The notes beneath the pieces are model-generated. The model ran no database searches. It was not told where the DNA came from and was given only the letters and a program-made list of their open reading frames with translations. A DNA stretch of 50,519 nucleotides. Source: Phascolarctobacterium sp. (GTDB lineage: Bacteria > Bacillota > Negativicutes > Acidaminococcales > Acidaminococcaceae). The position numbers and the translations under genes are program-made. Position 1 is the stretch's first letter. Every line of letters begins with the position of its first letter. Where the stretch lies: assembly GCA_020024105.1 (NCBI GenBank), contig JAHHUH010000012.1, forward strand, positions 1 through 50,519, read 5' to 3'. This document shows, one piece after another, positions 34,367-42,738 of this stretch.

Positions 34367-34663
34367 CTTCCATACCTCTTTTCTATTTATCCAGTGCTTG
34401 CTTACAAGCAGTATTCCTCTATTACCAGAGATAGTAAAAGTAAAAACTCGCGGCAATTTATTAGATTCTATCCTAATCACATAAATACCGGATAAGCTTC
34501 CCATTACTCGCTACCGAGGTCTGAGCATAGACCGCACCCAACTGATTGCTCTGATACAGCAGCGACACGAGAAATAGCTATAGTTAATTTGTGCTTAACA
34601 AATACAGCACCAAAAGAATGGTCCCTTTTAATACTTATTTAGTTACATACTGCTAACCTAGCA

Positions 34664-34700
34664 GTAAAAAATAAACGCAGTCCACCTAAGCGGACTACGC
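34664..34700 (-). terminator. Terminator of the folate operon
   Basis: On the minus strand GCGTAGTCC pairs with GGACTGCG, followed by TTTATTTTTT. It is the end of the glucosaminidase-trmL-queD-folE2-folP-folK unit. Confidence 0.8.
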
Positions 34701-34704
34701 TTTC

Positions 34705-35166
34705 TTATTTCGTTAATAATTCTTCCTTGAGCTGGGCAATTGTTTTCTGCAGGACAGGGTGTACTACCTGAGGAGCAATCTCTGCTAAAGGCAGGAGTAC
34801 AAAATCTCGTAAATGCAGCTCCCTATGAGGTAGAGTCAGCTCTTCCGTCTCCAAAATACAATCTTCATAGAGCAGCAGATCTAAATCAATATTACGCTCA
34901 CCCCAATGACGCAAACGCACTCTACCCATTTCCTGCTCAATCTTTAAAAGCAATTGGAGTAATTCCACAGGTGCCAAGGAAGTCTCTACAGCACAAACAC
35001 CATTCAAAAAATCCGGCTGGTCCGTAACACCATAAGGTGCTGTCTCTATAAAAGAAGACACCCTAGTCACCCTAACGCCCTTTTCCTCTAGAAGTCTGAG
35101 AGCGGTCCGCAAATTTTCTTCTCTATCTCCCAGATTACTTCCCAGAGCTACATAGGCTTGGGACAT
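34705..35166 (-). CDS. folK: 2-amino-4-hydroxy-6-hydroxymethyldihydropteridine pyrophosphokinase (HPPK)
   Basis: It transfers pyrophosphate to 6-hydroxymethyl-dihydropterin, the step before DHPS. The 153-residue protein has the standard motifs YVALGSNLGDREENL, SSFIETAPYGVTDQPDFLNG, RHWGERNIDLDLLLYED and LPHRELHLRDFVLLPL. Its start overlaps the end of folP by 19 bp. It ends the operon. No folB gene, the usual source of its substrate, is present in this cluster, which makes the PTPS-like gene three positions upstream the likely supplier. Confidence 0.96.
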   Translation of the reverse strand: MSQAYVALGSNLGDREENLRTALRLLEEKGVRVTRVSSFIETAPYGVTDQPDFLNGVCAVETSLAPVELLQLLLKIEQEMGRVRLRHWGERNIDLDLLLYEDCILETEELTLPHRELHLRDFVLLPLAEIAPQVVHPVLQKTIAQLKEELLTK

Positions 35167-36350
35167 AGAATCGCCTCCAGCATACGTACAGCCTGTATAT
35201 TCTCTTTAACATCGTGGACGCGGACTAACTGTGCTCCTGCATACACCGCCTGACAGCTGGTGGCCACAGTGCCTGCTAAACGCTCCTCTGCAGGAATATC
35301 CCCTAATACCTTACCAATGGTACTTTTACGAGAAGCCGCCAATAATACAGGATATCCGAAACTCGTCAGCGCGTGTAAATCACGCATCAAAAGTAAATTC
35401 TGCTCCACATCCTTAGCAAAGCCGATTCCCGGGTCCAGAATAATCTTTTCCGCGCCTACACCTTTTTCACGTAACAGCTGAGCCTGTCCTTGTAAATAAA
35501 GCGATACTTCTTCGACTACATTTTTATACTGGCAGTTCTGTTGCATATTTTTAGGTGTTCCCCTCATATGCATAAGAATAATAGGCGCTTTACTTGCTAC
35601 TACCAAATCCAGCATTTTCGGATCTGCCTCCATGGCAGAAATATCATTGATAATATCTGCTCCAGCCTTCAATGCCGCCTGAGCAGTGCTGGCACGATAG
35701 GTATCAATGGAGATAACAGCCTCAGGATAGGCCTCACGCACTGCTTTAATCACCGGGACCACCCGCTCTACCTCTTCCTCTGCAGAAACTGAATCACTAC
35801 CTGGACGAGTGGATTCGCCACCAATATCCAATATAGCAGCACCTTCCGCCAGCATCTTACCAGCGCGTACGACAACTTCATCTATATTGGTACGAGAACC
35901 AGCATAGAAAGAATCCGGCGTAATATTCAGTATACCCATAACCTGCAGCTGCTCGTAAGTCAGCTCCCTGCCGTCAGCCAGAGCTGTTTTTAAAACGGGT
36001 TCGGACAGAGCCGCCTCTAGAGCTGCCTTTATCTTGGTTATACCGAAATACGGCATCTGCTCCAGCTTTTGCAACAGAATTCCGTAATGCTTACGGGTCC
36101 CTAACAACAGGACGTCCACATATTGCTCTCCATTAACCAGACAACTGGCCGGTATGGCGGCGTCACCGCCCACGGCAAGCATTTCCTGCTTAATCACATT
36201 AGCCGCCGGAGTTCGTACCTTCACCAGCTTAAAGGGAATAATCTTGTTTTTGTTACGAAAAACAGGATAGCTGTCCGGATGGACACCAATACTTTGTAAT
36301 GCGTCCTCCAGCATCTCATGATTAACCTTAATTACTTCCATTATTTCCAT
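35148..36350 (-). CDS. folP: Dihydropteroate synthase with N-terminal extension
   Basis: It condenses hydroxymethyl-dihydropterin-PP with p-aminobenzoate. Residues about 135-395 are a normal DHPS barrel: MGILNITPDSFYAGS, DIGGESTRPGSDSV, ISIDTYRASTAQAALKAGAD, ILMHMRGTPKNMQ, ILDPGIGFAKD and LLAASRKSTIG. The first 130 residues are an extra domain (PFKLVKVRTPAANVIKQEML, VDVLLLGTRKHYGILLQKL) that I remember from other Firmicute DHPS proteins. Its function is unknown. The start overlaps the folE2 stop; an ATG nine bases further in (36341, TAATG) is an alternative. Confidence 0.95.
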   Translation of the reverse strand: MEIMEVIKVNHEMLEDALQSIGVHPDSYPVFRNKNKIIPFKLVKVRTPAANVIKQEMLAVGGDAAIPASCLVNGEQYVDVLLLGTRKHYGILLQKLEQMPYFGITKIKAALEAALSEPVLKTALADGRELTYEQLQVMGILNITPDSFYAGSRTNIDEVVVRAGKMLAEGAAILDIGGESTRPGSDSVSAEEEVERVVPVIKAVREAYPEAVISIDTYRASTAQAALKAGADIINDISAMEADPKMLDLVVASKAPIILMHMRGTPKNMQQNCQYKNVVEEVSLYLQGQAQLLREKGVGAEKIILDPGIGFAKDVEQNLLLMRDLHALTSFGYPVLLAASRKSTIGKVLGDIPAEERLAGTVATSCQAVYAGAQLVRVHDVKENIQAVRMLEAILCPKPM

Positions 36351-37111
36351 CTCTTTTCTACCACTGCAAAGGCATTATGGTTATGAATGCTTTCCTGGCT
36401 TTCCACCTCGGCACGATACCAGGTAATGCGCTTATCCATTTCCAGACGCAAGGCTATTTCCCTAACGGCATCCTCTACAAAACGAGGATTTTCATAGGCA
36501 TGCTCAGTCACAAATTTTTCGTCCGGTCTCTTTAAAAGTCCATATACGGGGGAGCTGGCGCAAGCATCAGCAATGGCTGCCAAATCCTCCAGCCATACCA
36601 TTTCCACAGCTTCAATTTCTAATTTAGCCCAGGCCCTCTGGTTATGCGCACCATAGTCACTAATTTCCTTGGAACAGGGACACAGTGTCTGCATGGGGAT
36701 AATAGCCGTTACCCGCAGCTTAAACTTCTCACCCTTTTCAGCCTTGTAGATACAGTCAATATCCATGGGACAGGTACGACCACTAACAGGTGCTGCTTTA
36801 GTAATAAAATAAGGAAATTCCAACTGCAGAAAGGCTTTTTGTGCCTGTAGCTTACTTTTCAGCTGATCTAGCATCGCTTCCATGTCATGAAGACCTATGG
36901 GCCCCATAGTTTCCAGACATTCTACAAAGCGGCTCATATGTGTACCACGCATATCGTGTGGTAAATCCACTGCCAGGCTTACCTTAGCTACGCTATGCTG
37001 AGTACCTTTTTCCTTATCCCTTAATTCAACGGGCCAACGTAATTCCTTCACACCTACGTGCTTCAGAGGTACGTGGCGTAAATCCTTCTCACTTTGTACG
37101 TCCTTCATCAT
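36341..37111 (-). CDS. folE2: GTP cyclohydrolase I type IB (FolE2/MptA family)
   Basis: It opens GTP to 7,8-dihydroneopterin triphosphate, the first step of folate and queuosine synthesis, and differs from FolE in tolerating metals other than zinc. The 256 residues show the FolE2 pattern: GTHMSRFVECLE, FPYFITKAAPVSG, AIIPMQTLCPCSKEISDYG with the active-site Cys, and KRPDEKFVTEHAYENPRFVED. The start overlaps the queD stop (ATGA). Use of the type IB enzyme often links to zinc limitation, though no Zur site was recognised here. Confidence 0.95.
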   Translation of the reverse strand: MMKDVQSEKDLRHVPLKHVGVKELRWPVELRDKEKGTQHSVAKVSLAVDLPHDMRGTHMSRFVECLETMGPIGLHDMEAMLDQLKSKLQAQKAFLQLEFPYFITKAAPVSGRTCPMDIDCIYKAEKGEKFKLRVTAIIPMQTLCPCSKEISDYGAHNQRAWAKLEIEAVEMVWLEDLAAIADACASSPVYGLLKRPDEKFVTEHAYENPRFVEDAVREIALRLEMDKRITWYRAEVESQESIHNHNAFAVVEKRWK

Positions 37112-37464
37112 GCACCTCTATACACGCAACCACTAGTACGTGTTTCCCAAACTTCTACTTCGTATAAATGATAATGGTCACTCTGCAGCTGATCCACTAG
37201 TTTATTCCACACCCAAACAGAAATATTTTCCGCAGAGGGTACGGGTAGAATATCATTTAGGCAGCTGTGGTCCAACTGAGAGAGCACTTCAGTTTTTACC
37301 CAATTTTTTAATTTGATAAAATCAATAACCATGCCCTCATGGTCGGGAGTTCCCTCCACCTTTACCACTAATTTGTAGGTATGGCCATGTAAATGCTCGC
37401 ATTTACCATTGTAGGCAGGTAAAAAATGAGCTGCATCAAAATCAAATTCCTTGATAATAATCAT
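37108..37464 (-). CDS. QueD/PTPS family protein of the PTPS-I/III type (possible FolB replacement)
   Basis: QueD converts dihydroneopterin triphosphate to carboxytetrahydropterin; PTPS-III relatives instead make 6-hydroxymethyl-dihydropterin for folate. The 118-residue protein has zinc ligands His13, His26 and His28. The motif CEHLHGH (22-28) has both the QueD cysteine and the adjacent glutamate used by PTPS-III. This CExxHGH arrangement marks the dual PTPS-I/III subgroup as I recall it. LDHSCLND and the terminal VWETRTSGCVYRG complete the family pattern. It sits directly before folE2, folP and folK, with no queC, queE or folB nearby, supporting a folate role. Confidence 0.9.
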   Translation of the reverse strand: MIIIKEFDFDAAHFLPAYNGKCEHLHGHTYKLVVKVEGTPDHEGMVIDFIKLKNWVKTEVLSQLDHSCLNDILPVPSAENISVWVWNKLVDQLQSDHYHLYEVEVWETRTSGCVYRGA

Positions 37465-37473
37465 AATAGCCTC

Positions 37474-37938
37474 CTAAACCTTCAGGTCTGCAAAATTAGG
37501 CTGCTGCCGCAAAGCCTCATAGGCTACAATCGCAACGGAATTGGATAAATTTAAGGAACGAGCTTCAGAAATCATAGGAATCCGTACACAGCAGTCCGCA
37601 TGTTTCTCACGAAGCTCATCGGGCAGACCGGCAGTTTCCTTGCCAAAAATCAACAGACTGTCAGGACCGTATTGTACATCACTATAGGATTTATGACCAT
37701 GGGTGGTCAGCAAAAATTTAGGATTATCTTTATACTTTTCCAAAACCTCATAAATGCTGTCATAATAATGAATATCTACCAGATGCCAATAATCCAATCC
37801 TGCACGTTTCAAATATTTATCATCAGTAGAAAAGCCCAAAGGACGTACCAGATGTAAATGACAGCCAGTTGCCGCACACAGGCGGGCTATATTACCAGTA
37901 TTACCGGGAATTTCCGGTTGAAATAAAACTATATGCAT
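37474..37938 (-). CDS. trmL: tRNA (cytidine/uridine-34-2'-O)-methyltransferase
   Basis: This SPOUT-fold enzyme methylates the wobble ribose of some leucine tRNAs. The 154-residue protein has the standard length and motifs: HIVLFQPEIPGNTGNIARLC at the start, then HLVRPLGFSTDDKYLKRAGLDYW. LLIFGKETAGLPDE and VRIPMISEARSLNLSNSVAI form the trefoil-knot SAM site. It lies between the glucosaminidase gene (five bases away) and queD (nine bases). tRNA wobble modification gives a loose link to queuosine chemistry, but the adjacency may be incidental. Confidence 0.95.
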   Translation of the reverse strand: MHIVLFQPEIPGNTGNIARLCAATGCHLHLVRPLGFSTDDKYLKRAGLDYWHLVDIHYYDSIYEVLEKYKDNPKFLLTTHGHKSYSDVQYGPDSLLIFGKETAGLPDELREKHADCCVRIPMISEARSLNLSNSVAIVAYEALRQQPNFADLKV

Positions 37939-37943
37939 TCATA

Positions 37944-39071
37944 TCACCTCTTCATTGCTTCTTCTTCGCGGAGGAGCTCTGCGATCTGCTCCCGCAAAGC
38001 CTTTTCTTTTGCTAACTGCTTCTGTAGCTTCTTCTGGTAGGAAGCATCCAGCTTACTACGTTTAACTTCCTCTTTAGCCAGCTTCTTCTCCAGCTTGCTT
38101 CTTTCCTTGATTAATTTTTCGTAACGCTTCCGCTCATGCTTATCTAGCGTATTCGGATCAAAAGGCTTGGAGGGCTGTACAATACCAGAAGCATCCGCTT
38201 GCGTTAACATATTCTGGTAGGCCGCCATAATTTTTTCTGCGTAATGAGAGCCAGTAGCCCAAGTCCCATTCAGTCCGTACCAGGTATCAATTTTACCCTT
38301 ACGTAAACGAATATCTCGAGCCAGCTCGTAACGAGGGTCCACAAGATCGGGAGCTGCTACTGCTACAGTTGCATAGGCTAGCAAATGCTGAAGATGAGCA
38401 CGTACACCCAGTTGAGGAGTCTTAAAGGAGGCACCAGGCACTCCCTTACCAGTGGTACCAAGGCCGCAGAAATTATTCTGGTCCGGCTTTACCTCACCAC
38501 CGTAGGCAAAATAGCCTGTTTCTACCAAAGCCTGAGCCAAGGCAATATCTGGTCGAAGACCTACCTTCCCGGCCTCCAGCCAATAAAAACGAACTATCTC
38601 CTCCACAGAACAATTCAATTTAGGCCGTGGATTGACAGCCCTAATAAGATTACTTGCCTGCTGCTGGGTAGCTTGAGGACGACCAAAAATACTCATGCTT
38701 TTATAATCGTCCGGTAAGTCTACCCCACCAAAGCTATATTTACCAGTCGTATTACTGGGACGAACAGGAGTCTTGGTACGCGGTCTCTCCGAACTCCGTA
38801 CCTGCTTGCTTTCCTGAGCTTGTACTCTGGCTGCAATATTAGTACTGCCAACCTGCTTCACCTGCCGCTGATAAAGCCGTTGGGCAGCTGTTGTATGTTC
38901 CTGCTTTTCTTTTCCTATACGTAGAGAAGATTTTTGAGCATGCTCTGCCACATGTGTAGGCTGTTGCGATACTACTACCGGCTGTTGACCGTCTTCCATA
39001 GAGGCCTGAGCTATACCGGATAAGCTCCAGCCCGCCAAAAGGACTAGAGTAGAAAGTATTTTATAATTCAT
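37944..39071 (-). CDS. Exported glucosaminidase-domain protein (peptidoglycan hydrolase)
   Basis: It is predicted to cleave peptidoglycan glycan strands. The ATG at 39069-39071 follows AAGGAG by six bases. It begins a signal peptide (MNYKILSTLVLLAGWSLSGI, cleavage near AQA-S at 23/24). Residues about 30-130 are a low-complexity linker. A FlgJ/LytG-type glucosaminidase domain spans about 155-290 (RPDIALAQALVETGYFAYGG with a catalytic Glu, NNFCGLGTTGKGVPG, VRAHLQHLLAYA, YGLNGTWATGSHYAEKIM). The last 70 residues are a highly charged coiled coil (KERSKLEKKLAKEEVKRSKL). It leads the trmL-folate operon behind a promoter at 39189. Confidence 0.88.
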   Translation of the reverse strand: MNYKILSTLVLLAGWSLSGIAQASMEDGQQPVVVSQQPTHVAEHAQKSSLRIGKEKQEHTTAAQRLYQRQVKQVGSTNIAARVQAQESKQVRSSERPRTKTPVRPSNTTGKYSFGGVDLPDDYKSMSIFGRPQATQQQASNLIRAVNPRPKLNCSVEEIVRFYWLEAGKVGLRPDIALAQALVETGYFAYGGEVKPDQNNFCGLGTTGKGVPGASFKTPQLGVRAHLQHLLAYATVAVAAPDLVDPRYELARDIRLRKGKIDTWYGLNGTWATGSHYAEKIMAAYQNMLTQADASGIVQPSKPFDPNTLDKHERKRYEKLIKERSKLEKKLAKEEVKRSKLDASYQKKLQKQLAKEKALREQIAELLREEEAMKR

Positions 39072-39188
39072 GTACATCTCCTTGAGCCTCGCTCCGTCGG
39101 GGGACCCATATAACAATCCCTAGTTGAAGCATAAGCTTGTAACTGTTTGCTAAAAATTATGGTTTTCTTTCACACCACTACAGAATAT

Positions 39189-39217
39189 AGTGTACCCTAT
39201 TTTCACCATGGGTGCAA
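39189..39217 (-). promoter_or_regulatory. Promoter of the glucosaminidase-folate operon
   Basis: Minus-strand -35 TTGCAC (39212-39217), a 17-bp spacer and -10 TACACT (39189-39194), about 120 bp before the glucosaminidase start. The long leader contains a GC-rich patch (39087-39112), but no known riboswitch was recognised. Confidence 0.55.
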
Positions 39218-39319
39218 AGTTTTTCACAGATTCTTTACGTATATTTAGTAAAAAAATAAGCTGGATACTGTATAATATAAGGAGAGTCTTCGGAAAATTA
39301 TTATTTAAGGAGTGATATT

Positions 39320-39991
39320 ATGAAAGCTAGATACCATTTTATTCATCACGCATGCTTCATAGTGGAGAAAAATAATACCTCCATCATTTTTGATCCTTTT
39401 CTGGATGGTAATCCAGATGGTCTTGTACCTAAGAACATCAATGTGGATTATATTTTTGTAACCCATGCTCATGGTGACCATTTAGGTAGTGCCTTAGAAA
39501 TAGCTAAAAATTGCGATGCCACTATTATTTCTACAGCTGAAATCTGCTATATGGCTGAAGCAGAGGGATGCAAAACTCACGCCATGCATTTAGGAGGTAC
39601 CCATCTTTTCCCCTTTGGTAAGGTACGCATTGCTCCTGCCTTCCACGGTAGCGGTATTGCTGGTGGTCATGCCTGTGGCTTTATCGTGGACTTTTTTGGC
39701 ACGAAATTTTATTTTGCCGGGGACACTGCTCTTTACAGCGATATGCAGCTCTTGCCCCAGCTAGATCCTTTCACCTATGCCATCCTTCCCATTGGTGATA
39801 ATTTTACTATGGGACCCAAGGATGCGGTATTAGCAGTAAAGCTTTTGCAGCCTAAATATGTTATTCCCGTCCATTACAACACCTGGCCCGTCATTGCACA
39901 GGATCCCCATGCTTTCCAGAAGGACGTAGAAGCACAAACCACAGCCAAGGTTATTATTGTTGCCCCTGGTCAAAATATTGAACTGGAGTAA
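39320..39991 (+). CDS. UPF0173 metal-dependent hydrolase (metallo-beta-lactamase fold)
   Basis: The 223-residue cytoplasmic protein belongs to the UPF0173/YtkL group. It shows SIIFDPFLDGNP, the metal motif THAHGDHLGSA, AFHGSGIAGGHACGF, FYFAGDTALYSDMQ and a final VIPVHYNTWPVI histidine. A strong AAGGAG site and a TATAAT (39271-39276) precede it. It has its own terminator and is divergent from the glucosaminidase operon. The natural substrate of this family is not established. Confidence 0.92.
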   Translation: MKARYHFIHHACFIVEKNNTSIIFDPFLDGNPDGLVPKNINVDYIFVTHAHGDHLGSALEIAKNCDATIISTAEICYMAEAEGCKTHAMHLGGTHLFPFGKVRIAPAFHGSGIAGGHACGFIVDFFGTKFYFAGDTALYSDMQLLPQLDPFTYAILPIGDNFTMGPKDAVLAVKLLQPKYVIPVHYNTWPVIAQDPHAFQKDVEAQTTAKVIIVAPGQNIELE

Positions 39992-40028
39992 ATAGTATTA
40001 AATAAAAATATCGCCCAATACCAAAAAA

Positions 40029-40057
40029 CAGGGAGTATTTACTACTCCCTGCTTTTT
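40029..40057 (+). terminator. Terminator of the UPF0173 gene
   Basis: CAGGGAGT (40029-40036) pairs with ACTCCCTG (40044-40051), followed by CTTTTT. Confidence 0.85.
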
Positions 40058-40202
40058 CTATATTCTACACTATTCAATACAGTTGCAAGACAGGGCTTGA
40101 AAACAGTGTCCGCCATTTAATAGACAATAGCACAGCTGAAAAAATCAGCAATCCACTATTTTTCAGCTATGGAGCCATCTGCTCCTCCAGCTTTTCTACT
40201 TT

Positions 40203-41006
40203 CTATCTAGCACAAAGACAGACGCCCATCCGTCCCGTTCTTCCCTGTTCCGCCCGGTAGGAACAAAACAGGTCTACATTATCATTGGTGCAGACGCCGG
40301 CAACATAAATATTGTCTTCCACTACCCCTGCTTCCACTAATAGCTGCCTGTTATAGTTCCATAAATCTAACTGATACTTTCCTGGCAGAGTGGGCCTAAA
40401 AAAGCTTTCGTAACCCACTGCCTGATTACGGACAAAATCATCCACCTCGTAACAGCAGGCACCAATGGAAGGTCCTATACCTGCTAGTACATCCTCAGGA
40501 CGGGTACCGTATTCCTGAGCCATCACCTGCAAGGTATTCTTTACAATTTGAGCTACGGTACCACGCCAGCCTGCATGAGCCAACCCTACAGCACCAGTCC
40601 GTTGGTCAGCCAGAAGCACAGGAACACAGTCCGCAAAAAAGAGTAATAGGGATACTCCTGGTATATTGCATACCAACGCATCCGTATCCTTTATAGTATC
40701 ACTAAGCTTCAAGGCACCACGACCAATTTCTTCTTGGCCTACCACAGCTACCAGACTACCGTGAACCTGTTCGCAGGTAGTAAAAGCCAATGGGTCCACA
40801 CCCAGACTCTGAGCAAAGCGCTGCCGATTAGCCAATACCTTCTCCGGTTCATCACCCACATGGAGAGCCAGGTTTAATGTTCCTGCTACCAGGCTACTTT
40901 CTCCATGTAAGCGACTACTGCAGCCATTAACAAAACCGGCTGCAGTTAGAGCAGGAAAGCTTCCTACCCAAAAATTGTCCTTATTTTCTAAAATAAATTT
41001 TTTCAT
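40203..41006 (-). CDS. pgeF: Peptidoglycan editing factor / purine nucleoside phosphorylase, laccase-domain protein
   Basis: YlmD/PgeF (COG1496) proteins bind a metal ion and have been linked to removal of wrong amino acids from peptidoglycan precursors and to purine nucleoside cleavage. The ATG at 41004-41006 (MKKFILENKDNFWVGSFPAL) has an AGGTG site and starts 8 bases after the radical SAM gene stop. The 267-residue protein has FTTCEQVHGSLVAVV, LLLFFADCVPVLL, VGLAHAGWRGTV and IGPSIGACCYEVDDFV, giving the Cys/His metal site, and ends FCSYRAEQGRTGRMG. It is the last gene of the nfeD-floA operon. Confidence 0.94.
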   Translation of the reverse strand: MKKFILENKDNFWVGSFPALTAAGFVNGCSSRLHGESSLVAGTLNLALHVGDEPEKVLANRQRFAQSLGVDPLAFTTCEQVHGSLVAVVGQEEIGRGALKLSDTIKDTDALVCNIPGVSLLLFFADCVPVLLADQRTGAVGLAHAGWRGTVAQIVKNTLQVMAQEYGTRPEDVLAGIGPSIGACCYEVDDFVRNQAVGYESFFRPTLPGKYQLDLWNYNRQLLVEAGVVEDNIYVAGVCTNDNVDLFCSYRAEQGRTGRMGVCLCAR

Positions 41007-41014
41007 AAATGCAC

Positions 41015-42727
41015 CTATTTGCAGACACCACAGCGATGGCAATTTTCAAAGCACATGGGAGTAAACTTTCCCGTCTTACTTTTTGCCAGTTCATTAATTA
41101 AGTACTGCTCTGTAAAGCCCATATCCAGATGTTTCCAGGGCAACGGACCACCAACTGCAAGCTGACGGCAGGCATAGGCTTCAATATCGACACCCCGTTC
41201 CTTTAAAATACGCTTTAAAGGCTGTGCTTCAACATGAGCCTGAAGCAGGGCCTCACCAATATGACGATCTCCTCGGGAAAGAGAAGCCTGGATAACACTT
41301 TCCTTAATCGACTCTGTAATAAGCTTAATATGTTTGATTTTTTTGAGACCATCATTAAGAATTTTAAAACGTTTCTTTAAAGTAGCTACAGCGCAAAAGG
41401 GAGCCCACTGATAGGGAGAAAAAGGCTTGGGCACAAAGCCATTGACAGAAATGACCAGCTCGCCCTTATTGCCGGCTATGTTCATTTTTTCACGAATGCG
41501 CTTAATCATTTCTACCATCTCAAAGATGTCCTCATCCTCTTCACCCGGTAGGCCAATCATATAATAAAGCTTAATATTACGCATACCAGCTGCTGCTGCC
41601 AGCTCCATGGCCTTGTAAACATGCTCCTCCGTAATCCCCTTATTAATACTATCACGCATCTTTTCACTACCCGCCTCAGGAGCTACAGTCATTGTTCTTT
41701 GTCCACTAGCAGCCAGAGCCTCCGTCATCTGAGTATCCAAGGTATCTGCACGTAAAGAGGCTACAGAAAAATTAATTCCCTGACGAACCAGCTCTGCTGT
41801 TAATTCCTTAATCTGGGGATGATCGGACACAGCAGCACCCATAAGGCCGATTTTCTTAGTGCGTTCCGGACGGGCGGCAATATCGGCCAAAATATTCTTC
41901 AAGGCACGAGGACGGGGTTTACGGAAGCAATAGCCCGCCATACAAAAACGACAATGGCGGCCACAGCCACGGGCAACCTCTACAATGTACATATCCTCAA
42001 ATTCTGTTCCATTAGTAAGAATAGCAGAAGTATGGGGATAGGCATCAATATCCTTTACCCATTGACGGGTAATTGTAGCCGGTACTCTCCCATCATGCTC
42101 CATAGCTACAAAATTATCATCCTCATCGTACTGGGGAGTATAAAATTTAGGCACATAGACCCCCGGTAGCTGAGCTAAGTCCAAAAGGCTTTCCTCTTTA
42201 GCCTTACCCTGATAGAGGACATCTAGGATACTGGACACGGTTTCCTCACCTTCACCAATAACAAAGGCATCAGCCACCGTTGCCAATGGCTCTGGGTTAA
42301 AGGTAGCACATGGACCACCAATAATGATCAGTGGCTCCTTTTCATTACGCAGAGCAGCCCTCAACTTAATGTTTCCTAAATCCAGAATAGTCAGCAGATT
42401 ATCATAATCCATCTCAAAGGACATCATAACAAAAATGACTTCAAAATCTGCCAGCTGTCTTTGAGATTCCATACTAAGCAACGGCGTTCTAGACTTTAAA
42501 TGCTCCTGTAACAGCTTTTTCTCCGGCAGGAAAAAACGCTCACAGGCACTATCACTGCGCCGATTAATCAGCTGATAAAGAATGTGCATACCTAAATTGG
42601 ACATTCCCAGATGATAAACATTGGGATAAATAAAGGCTACACTATGACGTAATCCTGGTGGAAAGACCTGTGTTCCCCACTCACTATTCAATTTCTCTTT
42701 TAAATCATTCTTTATTTCCCAGGGCAA
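41015..42727 (-). CDS. B12-binding-domain radical SAM protein (TIGR03960-like)
   Basis: This is a radical SAM enzyme with a cobalamin-binding-type N-terminal domain; the reaction is unknown. Residues about 25-190 have a B12-domain layout (FIYPNVYHLGMSNLGMHILY, IIIGGPCATFNPEPLA, FVIGEGEETV). The Fe-S motif CGRHCRFC follows near residue 255, with MYIVEVARG before it. KLYYMIGLPGEEDEDI and a Cys-rich tail CFENCHRCGVC complete it. A GTG at 42736 abuts the AGGAG site, so the TTG at 42727 (spacing 8) is preferred; the difference is three residues. The DUF2344/rng genes that often accompany it elsewhere are not here. Confidence 0.87.
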   Translation of the reverse strand: MPWEIKNDLKEKLNSEWGTQVFPPGLRHSVAFIYPNVYHLGMSNLGMHILYQLINRRSDSACERFFLPEKKLLQEHLKSRTPLLSMESQRQLADFEVIFVMMSFEMDYDNLLTILDLGNIKLRAALRNEKEPLIIIGGPCATFNPEPLATVADAFVIGEGEETVSSILDVLYQGKAKEESLLDLAQLPGVYVPKFYTPQYDEDDNFVAMEHDGRVPATITRQWVKDIDAYPHTSAILTNGTEFEDMYIVEVARGCGRHCRFCMAGYCFRKPRPRALKNILADIAARPERTKKIGLMGAAVSDHPQIKELTAELVRQGINFSVASLRADTLDTQMTEALAASGQRTMTVAPEAGSEKMRDSINKGITEEHVYKAMELAAAAGMRNIKLYYMIGLPGEEDEDIFEMVEMIKRIREKMNIAGNKGELVISVNGFVPKPFSPYQWAPFCAVATLKKRFKILNDGLKKIKHIKLITESIKESVIQASLSRGDRHIGEALLQAHVEAQPLKRILKERGVDIEAYACRQLAVGGPLPWKHLDMGFTEQYLINELAKSKTGKFTPMCFENCHRCGVCK

Positions 42728-42738
42728 AAACTTCACTC

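Noticed and set aside
39072..39188. Possible THF or preQ1 riboswitch in the leader of the folate operon
   Set aside because: No recognisable conserved core or pseudoknot; only a short GC-rich patch is present, and the first gene is a wall hydrolase.
40134..40168. Hairpin AGCTGAAAAA/TTTTTCAGCT as pgeF terminator
   Set aside because: The stem is A/T-rich and has no T tract following it on the minus strand, so it was not listed as a feature.
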